The notes beneath the pieces are model-generated. The model was not told the DNA's origin, ran no database searches, and was given only the letters and a program-made list of their open reading frames with translations. Positions 7,975 to 16,187 of a DNA stretch of 55,856 nt are shown piece by piece. The stretch lies in assembly GCA_017461045.1 (NCBI GenBank), contig JAFTZJ010000026.1, positions 1 through 55,856 of the forward strand, given 5' to 3'. Within the stretch, counting starts at the first letter, position 1; each line of letters starts with the position of its first letter. The translations under genes were made by a program, and so were the position numbers. The DNA is from Lachnospiraceae bacterium. Its GTDB lineage: Bacteria; Bacillota; Clostridia; Lachnospirales; Lachnospiraceae.

Positions 7975-10095
7975 TTATTCTTTATGAATGTGGTTTCCGT
8001 CGCCTCTTATTATCAGTCCCTCAACATACTCGTAAGTATCTAAGGAATACGAACTGAAACGATTGCCGTTAATCAGATACAGATAATCATCAATGTATAA
8101 TCCGCGGATATTATAGAAATTAGTGCTGTATTCTGCTATGCCGTCGGCCAGAATTTCATCCTCGGAAAGTGCACACGTGAATTCTTCATGGAAGCCTTTT
8201 CCTTCAACATAAGAGTAAATGGCGTAGGCTTCTACGTACTCATACGTTGTTTCGTCATAACACTCTGTATAGAAGCCAATAAGGTTCATTTCCGGATCAA
8301 TTAACAGAGACTTGTGATTGTACTGTGCAACGGAATAGTAGGCATTTTTCAATACGGTTTTGTCTGCCTCTGTAATGTTATACGGGTCGGAAATATCGAA
8401 CATGGATAACTTTAATCCCATGAATTCTCCGGTAATCGGATTAATTTCCTCACCGAATCCAAAAAGCAAATCCTCAGAATAGAAATGTAAATAGTTAGAA
8501 AATCCCGGTATTTTTAAGGCGTCCATAATCTCTGGATTCTCCGGGTCTGACAAATCCACTGCGAACAGAGGGTCAGTTTCCCGGTAGGTAACAAAGTAAC
8601 CAACATCTCCCATAAAGCGGGCGGAATATACCCGTTCATCCGGTGCCAGATTATCAATGGTGCCAACCAACTGCATTTGCTTGTTAATTACATAAAGGGC
8701 ATTTTCATTGTCAACAGTAGCAACCAAACGTAAGTATCCGTCGTATTCGTCCATAGAGAATTGATTTAGTAAATATCCATCTACAGCAATCGAACCTTCC
8801 GGCTGGATAATTCCGTCCTTATAATGGAATCTTAAAATTTCTGTTTGGTATCCCTCGGTACCATAAACGCCGCCCCAGGTGGTTTGAGCAAAAAAGATAT
8901 GCTCCGTACTTACATAGTAGGTTCCGGTTCTGGATAACACCGCCTTAGAGCTGACAAAGGAGTCTGCTTGGTTAATATCCATACCCGTCATGATTTGATA
9001 AATAGAAGCGTTCGGACAGGTAGGTAAATAAATATCCGGACATAACAGTAGTTCTCCGTTTACGTTAGGAACATAGGCTTCATAGGCACGATGGTGATTT
9101 GGTACCTGAGTATGCTTAATAGAAAATGTGTACAAGTATCCGTCCACCAGACGAGAACTATTGTAGCTTCCGTCTTGAGAAGTGACGCCAAGAACCTTTG
9201 GTTTAGAAGGGGTGCTCACATCATAGGTTAGGATATATGTGATAGAGAGACTATCCGGTACACCATAACTGACTTGTCGCCAGGTTCCGTTTGTCTGAGT
9301 TCCGACACATAACAGAATCAATCTGTTATCACAGATATACATTTCCCGGATGTTGAAATCATCACAAGCAATGGCTTTGCTGATTTCTTCCGGAGATATA
9401 GTTGCAGCTGCACGTAATGTGCCGTTGTCTGCTTTTGCAATAGCTACGGCATTCGTGGTGTAGTCACGCTCTGAGTAGCAGGAATAAATGTAACTGCCAT
9501 CTGTTTTTACAATATCTGCTTCTGCCACAGCCTCCACTTGGTTATTCGTATCGGAATACCGATGGGTATCGGTGGTATTGGTGGCACTGGAACCAGCCTC
9601 GGTGGAGTCGAAAGAAGCACCATCGGAAGCTACAGCATTTTCCTGTATTGCCCCATCTGTTTCAAAATAAATCTCCGGTTCGGAAAATTCGTCAAGAATA
9701 CCGAATAATTCCTTGTAGTCCTCCGGTGTGGCAATCGGATGATTTCCAGCATTACAATCGCCGGTCTCATCAATAGATTCCGCACACGCTGAGTCATCTT
9801 CAAACACCGCGTTATCGGCAACTTCATTTTTTTCTGTATCCATAGCGTTGCCCTCCATAGAAGAGGAGTCCATGGAATTATTTGGCTGTTGGTTAAGACC
9901 GATAATAATCGCCGATGTGATTATACCAAGCAGAGCAAAGCTTGCGGCGACATTCATCCACGGATGCTGATACCAGCGTTTGCGGCGGGGTGGTTCGTTT
10001 AGGTTATCTAAAATATGTTCCGGTGAAAGGCTTTCGGGAATCGGTGTTTCTTCAGTGATTTCCCGAATCCGTTGTTGAAAATCTTGTTCGTTCAT
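7975..10095 (-). CDS. Membrane anti-sigma-like protein with extracytoplasmic beta-propeller domain
   Basis: A 706-residue protein. Residues 1-45 are a hydrophilic, charged cytoplasmic segment; 47-67 are a single membrane helix; the rest is extracytoplasmic. After an acidic linker (about 70-165), the region from about 170 to the end has repeating four-stranded blade patterns resembling the bacterial beta-propeller family PF09826. The gene follows an ECF sigma factor by 14 bases, the classical sigma/anti-sigma arrangement, so the N-terminus probably sequesters the sigma factor and the propeller senses an external signal (inference). I chose ATG 10095, which has AAAGGAG with proper spacing; a TTG 18 bases upstream overlaps the sigma stop codon and is less likely. 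Confidence 0.78.
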   Translation of the reverse strand: MNEQDFQQRIREITEETPIPESLSPEHILDNLNEPPRRKRWYQHPWMNVAASFALLGIITSAIIIGLNQQPNNSMDSSSMEGNAMDTEKNEVADNAVFEDDSACAESIDETGDCNAGNHPIATPEDYKELFGILDEFSEPEIYFETDGAIQENAVASDGASFDSTEAGSSATNTTDTHRYSDTNNQVEAVAEADIVKTDGSYIYSCYSERDYTTNAVAIAKADNGTLRAAATISPEEISKAIACDDFNIREMYICDNRLILLCVGTQTNGTWRQVSYGVPDSLSITYILTYDVSTPSKPKVLGVTSQDGSYNSSRLVDGYLYTFSIKHTQVPNHHRAYEAYVPNVNGELLLCPDIYLPTCPNASIYQIMTGMDINQADSFVSSKAVLSRTGTYYVSTEHIFFAQTTWGGVYGTEGYQTEILRFHYKDGIIQPEGSIAVDGYLLNQFSMDEYDGYLRLVATVDNENALYVINKQMQLVGTIDNLAPDERVYSARFMGDVGYFVTYRETDPLFAVDLSDPENPEIMDALKIPGFSNYLHFYSEDLLFGFGEEINPITGEFMGLKLSMFDISDPYNITEADKTVLKNAYYSVAQYNHKSLLIDPEMNLIGFYTECYDETTYEYVEAYAIYSYVEGKGFHEEFTCALSEDEILADGIAEYSTNFYNIRGLYIDDYLYLINGNRFSSYSLDTYEYVEGLIIRGDGNHIHKE

Positions 10096-10109
10096 CTGCA
10101 ATTCTCCTT

Positions 10110-10619
10110 TCAAATAATATGTAAATCAGCTTCCATCTTGTCCATGGCACGACTTTTTATGGAACGTAATGTGCCGGCTTTCATATTCAGAAGCTTTGCG
10201 GCTTCTTCGTTGTTGTATCCGGCAAAAATAGTCATGGAAAGAATGAGCCGTTCGTTATGGTTTAATTTGGCAAATGCGTTTCGGACATCTTGGATTTCAG
10301 CATAATTTCGGTCCGGTATATGAATCTCAGTGTTTAATTCTAAGGTGCGATTCGTATAACGTTTTAGTTGCATTTTGCATTTATTTGTCAAAATCTTAAA
10401 AATCCAAGGACGAAAGGCAGACGCGGAACGCAGCTTACGAATTGAGGAATAAGCATCTGCAACTGTATCGCTTACCATATCTTCTGCATCCTCCGGATTG
10501 CCCAGAGTATAAAGTGCAAAACGATACAAGTCCTTATAAACCATTGTATATAATTGAGCAAATGCTTCGCTGTCTCCTTGGCTGGCACGGCGAACCAGTA
10601 ATTCTTCCTGTGTGTCCAT
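10110..10619 (-). CDS. ECF-type RNA polymerase sigma factor
   Basis: A 169-residue sigma-70 family protein with only regions 2 and 4. Region 2 includes LYRFALYTLGNPEDAEDMVSDT (core-binding and -10 recognition) and FRPWIFKIL. Region 4 is a helix-turn-helix around YNNEEAAKLLNMKAGTLRSI near the C-terminus. The ATG follows AAAGGAGGACCTGC. It is co-transcribed with the membrane beta-propeller protein downstream, its likely anti-sigma factor. ECF factors usually activate their own operon; a possible site is noted in the findings. Confidence 0.93.
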   Translation of the reverse strand: MDTQEELLVRRASQGDSEAFAQLYTMVYKDLYRFALYTLGNPEDAEDMVSDTVADAYSSIRKLRSASAFRPWIFKILTNKCKMQLKRYTNRTLELNTEIHIPDRNYAEIQDVRNAFAKLNHNERLILSMTIFAGYNNEEAAKLLNMKAGTLRSIKSRAMDKMEADLHII

Positions 10620-10770
10620 GCAGGTCCTCCTTTCTGAAATGCATTTCTGATTAATTAGTGTTCGAAATTAAGCAAAGTGTTGCATGAAAATATTAAAAAA
10701 GCAAGAAAAAGTTAAAAATGCATGAAAATGAGTCAAATTTGACTGAATATGAAAAAATACATAAAAAATG

Positions 10771-10799
10771 TTGACATTTGAAGTATAGAGGCGTATGCT
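10771..10799 (+). promoter_or_regulatory. Promoter of the FHA / phosphatase / kinase operon
   Basis: A perfect TTGACA (10771-10776), 17-base spacer and TATGCT (10794-10799). A-rich DNA directly upstream could act as an UP element. The predicted start of transcription is near 10806, leaving a 50-base leader to the FHA gene. Confidence 0.75.
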
Positions 10800-10856
10800 A
10801 GAAATAGCGTTTTATACTTATTTATAAGGGAAACTAGGGAATTTAGGGAGGTTACT

Positions 10857-12533
10857 ATGAAATTAGAATTATTAAAGCATTCTTTTCGTGACAACAGAAA
10901 TGTAATGGAATATCAGACACAACCGGGTGAAATGATGGAAGGTCCGGTGTTAAAGCAATTTAAGGAAGGCAAGATTCCGGGCGTATTGATGATGGGTGCA
11001 GCCTATGAAGATGGCCGGAACTATATGTATGCGTATGTGGATGATAAGGATACATTTGCCGGCCGATTAGAGGATGTAGTTACACAGGAATTGATTTTAA
11101 CCTCGTTTGAAAGTATTGTCAGCACATTGATTCGTATGGATGAAGCAGGAATTAATCTTGCATATGCAGTGCTTGATACAAAGGGAATCTATATAGATGA
11201 TGAAGCAAAGAAGGCAAGATTGGTTTGTATGCCAACTAAGAATGCAACCTCTGAGGTCGAGCAGTTGCCGGAATTCTTCCGTAATATTTTGGCTAATGCA
11301 GTTTATTTGAATAGTGATGATGGAAATTATGTTGCAAAATTATTGACTGCAGTGAATCGGGAATTTGAATTTAAGTCGTTCCTGCGCACTTTGCATGGTT
11401 TGATGATGGATGCAGGAATTGAGATTGTTGAAGAGACAATAGAAGAAGAACCGGTAGAACCAGTAGTGGCAGAACCGGTAGCAATGCCAGTAGTCGAACC
11501 GATAGTAGCAGAGCCGATAGTAGAAGCAATGGCAGAACCAATAGTAGCAGAGCCGGTAGTAGAAGCAATGGCAGAACCGGTAGTAGCAGAGCCGGTAGTA
11601 GAACCAATGGCAGAACCGGTAGCAATGCCAGTAGTAGAACCAGTGGCAGAGCCGGTAGCGCCGGCGACACCAGTAATGCCGGAAGTACCGGTACAACCGG
11701 TTGTTTCAGCAGCAGGTGTAATTGTGGAAGATGAAATTGAATTCGAACCGATGCCGGAAGAATTAAGTGCTAAGATTGAACGTATGAATGCGGAAACGAC
11801 GGCACCGGTAGTAGAACCAGTAGTAGCAGAACCGGTAGCGGCACCGATAGTAGAACCGGTAGTGGCAGAGCCGGTAGCAATGCCAGTAGTAGAACCAGTA
11901 GTGGCAGAGCCTGTAGCAATGCCAGTAGTAGAACCGGTAGTGGCAGAGCCTGTAGCAATGCCAGTAGTAGAACCGGTAGTGGCAGAGCCTGTAGCAATGC
12001 CAGTAGTAGAACCAGTAGTGGCGGAACCTGTAGCAGAGCCAGTGGCAGAGCCTGCAGTAGAACCAGTAGCAGAACCGGTAGTGGCAGAGCCTGTAGCAAT
12101 GCCAGTAGTAGAACCGGTAGCAACACCAGTGGCAGAGCCAGTGGTAGCACCTGCACCAGGACCGGTAGTAACACCATCAATGAGTCCACAACCTTTGATT
12201 ACACCGGAAGCGGCAGGATTAAAGGCACCAAAGGTTCCAAGTCCACATTTGATAAGAAGTAAGACAGGGGAACGCATTGATTTGCCGGATACAGATTTCA
12301 TAATTGGTAAGTCTCAAATCGGTGTGAATTATACGGTAACAGATAACTCAGCAGTTAGTCGGGTACATTGTACAATTACTCGAAAGAATGGTGCATTTTA
12401 TATTCGAGATGAGAAATCAACCAATTGTACCTATGTAAATGGAGAACAAGTACTTCCGGGAACTGAGAAATTATTATTAAATAATTGTAAAATAGTCCTG
12501 GGAGATGAAGAATTCACATATAGCTTGTGGTAA
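10857..12533 (+). CDS. FHA-domain protein with DUF6382-like N-terminus and long V/E/P/A repeat linker
   Basis: A 558-residue cytoplasmic protein in three parts. Residues 1-190 form a globular domain resembling DUF6382, a domain found at the N-terminus of clostridial FHA proteins. Residues about 200-450 are an almost pure Val/Glu/Pro/Ala/Met repeat (units such as PVVEPVVAEPVAM), probably an extended spacer. Residues 469-558 are a forkhead-associated domain with IIGKS (Lys in place of the usual Arg), VSRVHC (Ser501, Arg502, His504) and STNCTYVNG (Asn528-Gly529), the residues that grip phosphothreonine. It opens the operon with PP2C, kinase and an ETSVL-repeat protein, so it is the probable reader of their phosphorylation. 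Confidence 0.88.
   Translation: MKLELLKHSFRDNRNVMEYQTQPGEMMEGPVLKQFKEGKIPGVLMMGAAYEDGRNYMYAYVDDKDTFAGRLEDVVTQELILTSFESIVSTLIRMDEAGINLAYAVLDTKGIYIDDEAKKARLVCMPTKNATSEVEQLPEFFRNILANAVYLNSDDGNYVAKLLTAVNREFEFKSFLRTLHGLMMDAGIEIVEETIEEEPVEPVVAEPVAMPVVEPIVAEPIVEAMAEPIVAEPVVEAMAEPVVAEPVVEPMAEPVAMPVVEPVAEPVAPATPVMPEVPVQPVVSAAGVIVEDEIEFEPMPEELSAKIERMNAETTAPVVEPVVAEPVAAPIVEPVVAEPVAMPVVEPVVAEPVAMPVVEPVVAEPVAMPVVEPVVAEPVAMPVVEPVVAEPVAEPVAEPAVEPVAEPVVAEPVAMPVVEPVATPVAEPVVAPAPGPVVTPSMSPQPLITPEAAGLKAPKVPSPHLIRSKTGERIDLPDTDFIIGKSQIGVNYTVTDNSAVSRVHCTITRKNGAFYIRDEKSTNCTYVNGEQVLPGTEKLLLNNCKIVLGDEEFTYSLW
11445..12180 (+). repeat. In-frame degenerate tandem repeats encoding the V/E/P/A linker
   Basis: GTAGTAGAACC-, GTAGTGGCAGAGCC- and GTAGCAATGCCA-type blocks recur. 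The clearest stretch (about 11870-12040) has four near-identical 39-base units, each 13 codons. Because the unit is a multiple of three, copy-number change would keep the reading frame. The reverse strand contains long open frames only because of this repeat. Confidence 0.85.
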
Positions 12534-12559
12534 ATAACCACGATTAAAGGAGAAGAGGG

Positions 12560-13333
12560 ATGAATTTTTTTGCTTCATACAATACAGATATAGGCTTGCG
12601 TAAACATACCAATCAGGATTCCATAGCAATTAAAATGCTGGATACCCCTCAGGGTCGTGCTGTATTTGCGGTTGTTTGTGATGGAATGGGTGGATTGGCA
12701 GCAGGAGAATTGGCCAGCAAGGAAGTGATTCAGGCTTTTTGTGACTGGTTTGATCATTCATTTGCAAAACAAGCAGCTGATAATGCATTTCAAGTAGAAC
12801 AGACACTGACAGAATGGAGAGAACTGGCAATCGCAGAGAATGCGAAGTTAGGAGTATATGGTGCTCAGAATAATGCCGGATTAGGTACTACATTATCTGC
12901 GTTGTTAATATATCAGAATCAGTATCTGATTGTGCATGTGGGAGACAGTCGTATATATGAAATGAACGCAGAGGGTATGCGTCAGATAACAGAAGATCAA
13001 TCGGTAGTGGCAAGAGAAATTGCTGCCGGTAGACTGACACCGGAAGAGGCGTTGAGAGATCCGAGAAGAAGTATTTTGTTGCAATGTATTGGCGCGTCGC
13101 CTACGGTAGAACCTGCATTTTATCAAGGAAATGTAGAGTCGGAGACAACTTATCTGGTATGCTCAGATGGATTTTGCCATGAAGTGAGTTCGCAGGAAAT
13201 ATATGAAAATATGGGACCGCAAGCATGTGAGAATCCGGTTGTTATGAGACAGAATTGTGTATATTTAACAGATTTAGTGAAGCAAAGAAAAGAGCAGGAT
13301 AATATATCTATAGTGCTTTTGAAAGCCTATTAA
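12560..13333 (+). CDS. PP2C-family (PPM) Ser/Thr protein phosphatase
   Basis: Removes phosphate from Ser/Thr residues, using two metal ions. The 257-residue single catalytic domain begins with KHTNQDS (metal-binding Asp20), then VVCDGMGGLAAGE (Asp41-Gly42), TTLSALLIYQ, IVHVGDSRIY and the C-terminal QDNISIVLL (Asp about 247). No membrane segment, so cytoplasmic. It lies 26 bases after the FHA gene and 15 bases before the kinase; paired PP2C and Hanks kinase genes in Firmicutes usually act on the same substrates. The ATG follows AGGAGAAGAGGG. Confidence 0.95.
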   Translation: MNFFASYNTDIGLRKHTNQDSIAIKMLDTPQGRAVFAVVCDGMGGLAAGELASKEVIQAFCDWFDHSFAKQAADNAFQVEQTLTEWRELAIAENAKLGVYGAQNNAGLGTTLSALLIYQNQYLIVHVGDSRIYEMNAEGMRQITEDQSVVAREIAAGRLTPEEALRDPRRSILLQCIGASPTVEPAFYQGNVESETTYLVCSDGFCHEVSSQEIYENMGPQACENPVVMRQNCVYLTDLVKQRKEQDNISIVLLKAY

Positions 13334-13348
13334 ATCAGGGAGAAAAAG

Positions 13349-15427
13349 ATGACAGATAAAGGTACAGTTTTAGACGGAAAATATGAAATATTGAAGGAAA
13401 TTGGCCGGGGTGGTATGTCTGTAGTTTATGTTGCTATGGACTTGCGACTGAACAAGCAGTGGGCGATTAAGGAAATCAAGGATGACGGCTCTAAGGATAC
13501 CCAGACGCTTTTGAAAGGATTAGAGCGGGAAGCGAATATCCTGAAGAAGGTAGACCATCCGGTATTACCACGAATTGTTGATATTATCCAGAAGGACAGC
13601 AAGGTATACGTTGTCATGGATTACGTGGAAGGTCGTCCGATTAGTGAAGTGCTAAAGGAGCAGGGGGCTCAGCCACAGGAGTTGGTAATTGAGTGGGCAA
13701 AGCAGTTGAGTAGTGCTTTGGATTATCTGCATTCCATGAATCCGCCAATCATTTATCGTGATATGAAGCCGTCTAATATTATGTTAAAGCCGGATGGTAA
13801 TGTGAAGCTGATTGACTTTGGTACAGCAAAGGAATATAAGATAGAAAATAATGCAGATACAACTGCGCTTGGTACCAGAGGGTATGCGGCTCCGGAGCAG
13901 TTCGGTGATGCTCAGGGTAGAGGTATCTATAATACCGACGCAAGAACAGACATATACTGTTTGGGGGCAACCTTATATCATATTGTAACGGGAATGAATC
14001 CTTGCGAACCACCATATGAAATCAAACCGATTCGTCAGTGGAATCCGGCATTGTCCAGTGGTTTGGAGAAGATATTAATTAAGTGTACCCAACCAAATCC
14101 AAATGACCGTTATCAGTCTTGTTCAGAATTGCTGTATGCCTTAGATCATTATGATGAATTGGATGAGCAATTCAAGAAGAAGGAACGAAAGAAGTTTGGT
14201 GCTTTTGCAGCGATGGTAGCGTTATGTTTGCTGTTTTCTATTGTATCGGTAACCGGTTTTACAGGCAAGCGAAATATGACCAATGAACACTATATGAGTA
14301 TAATATCGACTGGTGACGAGTTGCGTTATCGTGGAGATTATGAAGCCGCCATAGCAGAATATCAAAACGCAATTGCAGTGGATTCTCGAAATGAAGAGGC
14401 GTATATCCGGATTTTAAGTGTATATACAAATGATTTGGATAATGCAGATAAAGGATTGGAAACAATTGCTTCTTATATCAACAGTAACAAACAATTGACC
14501 AAGAATAATCGGCTTCTTTACGAGGTGGGAATGGCTTATTTTGATATGCGAAGCTACGATGCGTCTCTCAAATACTTCCGAATGATTAATGAGAAGAATG
14601 ACGAATATGGAGAAAATGCGAAGCATTACATAGCGGTGGCAATGATAATGTCCCAGCCAAATCCGGATTATGAGGAACTGGCAGTCGACTTAGCCGAGTT
14701 CGAATCCAATAATGCAGGTATGCCGATTGGAGAAGCTAAGTTTATGAATTACAAGATTCTTGGTATGGTTTATACAAGGAATATCAATAATATCGAAGGT
14801 GCAGATGAATCGGCGATTCGTGTATTGACGTCTGCGCTGGAGGATTTGACAGAGAATGGAAATGCAATCAGTAATACATCTGAGTATTACTATTATTATA
14901 ATCTGTATTTGATTTCTGCTTATCAAAGCGTTGCAGAGAATAGTGAAGACACGGCAGAAGCAGAGATTTACTATTATGAAGCGTTGACCTGTTGCGACAA
15001 CGTATTGTCACAGATTGATAAAGAAGAACGGGCAACCATTTATGAAAATGTATTGATTAGTAAGGCGGAGATTTATGCAGCACTTGGACAACATGCAAAT
15101 GCAGTTTCAATGTTCAAGGAAGCAGAGGGGCTGATGGGTGAAAATGGTCAGTCTGTATATGTTAGCCATCTGAGATTTTTATATGATGCATATAAAGCAA
15201 AGGATCCGGATGTATCCTCCTGGGATGCCCCGGATATCATAGAGGTCTATAACGAAGGTAAAGAAATTCCGGGTATAAGTGAGAATTTCGAGTGGAAGGC
15301 ACTGGTAAACAGCTTGCAACCACTGCTGAATCGTGTGCCGGAGACTCCGGAGGAGACCGATTTAGAAACAAGTGAAGATGCTGATACAGAAACGGATAAT
15401 AGTACAGAAACAATACAGGAGGAGTAA
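13349..15427 (+). CDS. Transmembrane Hanks-type Ser/Thr protein kinase with C-terminal TPR region
   Basis: A 692-residue receptor-like kinase. Residues 11-270 form a complete kinase domain: GRGGMSVVY glycine loop (19-27), WAIKEI lysine (41), IIYRDMKPSNIM catalytic loop (Asp138), LIDFG metal motif (Asp156) and an activation loop with TTALGTRGYAAPE. Residues 283-305 are a membrane helix. Residues about 310-650 contain TPR-like helix pairs (GDYEAAIAEYQNAIAVD and similar), predicted outside the cell, followed by an acidic Glu/Thr tail. There are no PASTA repeats, so it is not the usual cell-wall-sensing PrkC type. It is encoded between the phosphatase and the ETSVL-repeat protein, its likely target. 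Confidence 0.95.
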   Translation: MTDKGTVLDGKYEILKEIGRGGMSVVYVAMDLRLNKQWAIKEIKDDGSKDTQTLLKGLEREANILKKVDHPVLPRIVDIIQKDSKVYVVMDYVEGRPISEVLKEQGAQPQELVIEWAKQLSSALDYLHSMNPPIIYRDMKPSNIMLKPDGNVKLIDFGTAKEYKIENNADTTALGTRGYAAPEQFGDAQGRGIYNTDARTDIYCLGATLYHIVTGMNPCEPPYEIKPIRQWNPALSSGLEKILIKCTQPNPNDRYQSCSELLYALDHYDELDEQFKKKERKKFGAFAAMVALCLLFSIVSVTGFTGKRNMTNEHYMSIISTGDELRYRGDYEAAIAEYQNAIAVDSRNEEAYIRILSVYTNDLDNADKGLETIASYINSNKQLTKNNRLLYEVGMAYFDMRSYDASLKYFRMINEKNDEYGENAKHYIAVAMIMSQPNPDYEELAVDLAEFESNNAGMPIGEAKFMNYKILGMVYTRNINNIEGADESAIRVLTSALEDLTENGNAISNTSEYYYYYNLYLISAYQSVAENSEDTAEAEIYYYEALTCCDNVLSQIDKEERATIYENVLISKAEIYAALGQHANAVSMFKEAEGLMGENGQSVYVSHLRFLYDAYKAKDPDVSSWDAPDIIEVYNEGKEIPGISENFEWKALVNSLQPLLNRVPETPEETDLETSEDADTETDNSTETIQEE

Positions 15428-15430
15428 GAG

Positions 15431-16177
15431 ATGGCCACGATATTTACCATATTAGCGTATGGCGGATTGGCACTGGCTGTCATCTGCCTCATAATAGCAG
15501 CGGTATTCTTCTTTCTATGGGATATACCTAAGATTCTGGGAAATATAACCGGACGTAATGAGAAGAAGAGTATTGAAAGAATTCGAAAAGAAGGATATGA
15601 AGCAAATGCTTCAAAGAAAACATCTATTAAAACTGCGGAGGATACCGGAAAGATTCAAGTACGTCTAACCGAAACAGACGAATTGAGTGAAAACAAACCG
15701 CCGGTAATTTCGCGAACCAGCTTAGGAAGAGCGCAACAATCCACACAAAAACCGGTGGAAAACATGCAACCAGAAGGGGATGAAACATGGCTGGAAACAG
15801 CAGTTCTATCCGGGCAGGAATTAGAGGAAGAAACTTCAGTACTTGCGGCTACACAGGAAAGTGCTGATGAGGAAGAAACTTCAGTGCTTGCAGGAGGGCA
15901 GGATTCCGAGGCGGAAACCTCGGTGCTTGCAGCTACACAAACAAATGCCACAGAAGAAGAAACTTCGGTACTTGTAGCTACACAGGTAAGTGTTGCTGAA
16001 GAAGAAACCTCAGTGCTTGCAGGAGGGCAGGATTCCGAGGAAGAAACCTCGGTGCTAGCAGGTACACAGGAAAAGGATGACATTATTCGATTGCCGGATG
16101 TTGTGTTAACAAAACCGGGAACAGTAACCAGTGTTTTGGATTTAATCATCGTTCATACGGATGATGAGGTTAGTTAG
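15431..16177 (+). CDS. Small membrane protein with six ETSVL repeats, candidate phosphothreonine scaffold
   Basis: A 248-residue protein, family not recognised. Residues 4-30 are one N-terminal membrane helix, followed by a basic stretch (about 36-70). Residues 120-212 carry six near-identical motifs of acidic residues followed by E-T-S-V-L, with threonines at 135, 150, 163, 178, 193 and 206, plus variants ETAVL (Thr123) and VTSVL (Thr233). The motif resembles the ETTSVF phosphoacceptor site of mycobacterial GarA, a kinase substrate recognised by an FHA domain. The gene lies 3 bases after the kinase stop and shares an operon with PP2C and FHA genes. Phosphorylation by the kinase and FHA docking are inference. 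Confidence 0.75.
   Translation: MATIFTILAYGGLALAVICLIIAAVFFFLWDIPKILGNITGRNEKKSIERIRKEGYEANASKKTSIKTAEDTGKIQVRLTETDELSENKPPVISRTSLGRAQQSTQKPVENMQPEGDETWLETAVLSGQELEEETSVLAATQESADEEETSVLAGGQDSEAETSVLAATQTNATEEETSVLVATQVSVAEEETSVLAGGQDSEEETSVLAGTQEKDDIIRLPDVVLTKPGTVTSVLDLIIVHTDDEVS
15830..16066 (+). repeat. Repeats encoding the ETSVL motifs
   Basis: GAAGAAAC(T/C)TC(A/G)GTRCTTGCAG-type blocks recur every 39-45 bases, all in frame, giving six copies of the ETSVL motif. Silent third-base differences between copies suggest that the peptide motif is being kept. Confidence 0.85.
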
Positions 16178-16187
16178 GAGGAAAAGG

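Noticed and set aside
11445-12180. Regular repeats that might suggest a CRISPR array
   Set aside because: Units are contiguous, in frame and code for a V/E/P/A linker; there are no unique spacers of constant length.
11327-12301. Long open frames on the reverse strand across the FHA gene, including a 324-codon frame rich in Thr/Gly/Ala/Ser
   Set aside because: They are mirror products of the GTAGTAGAACC-type repeats; no ribosome binding site, and the plus-strand FHA protein has real domains at both ends.
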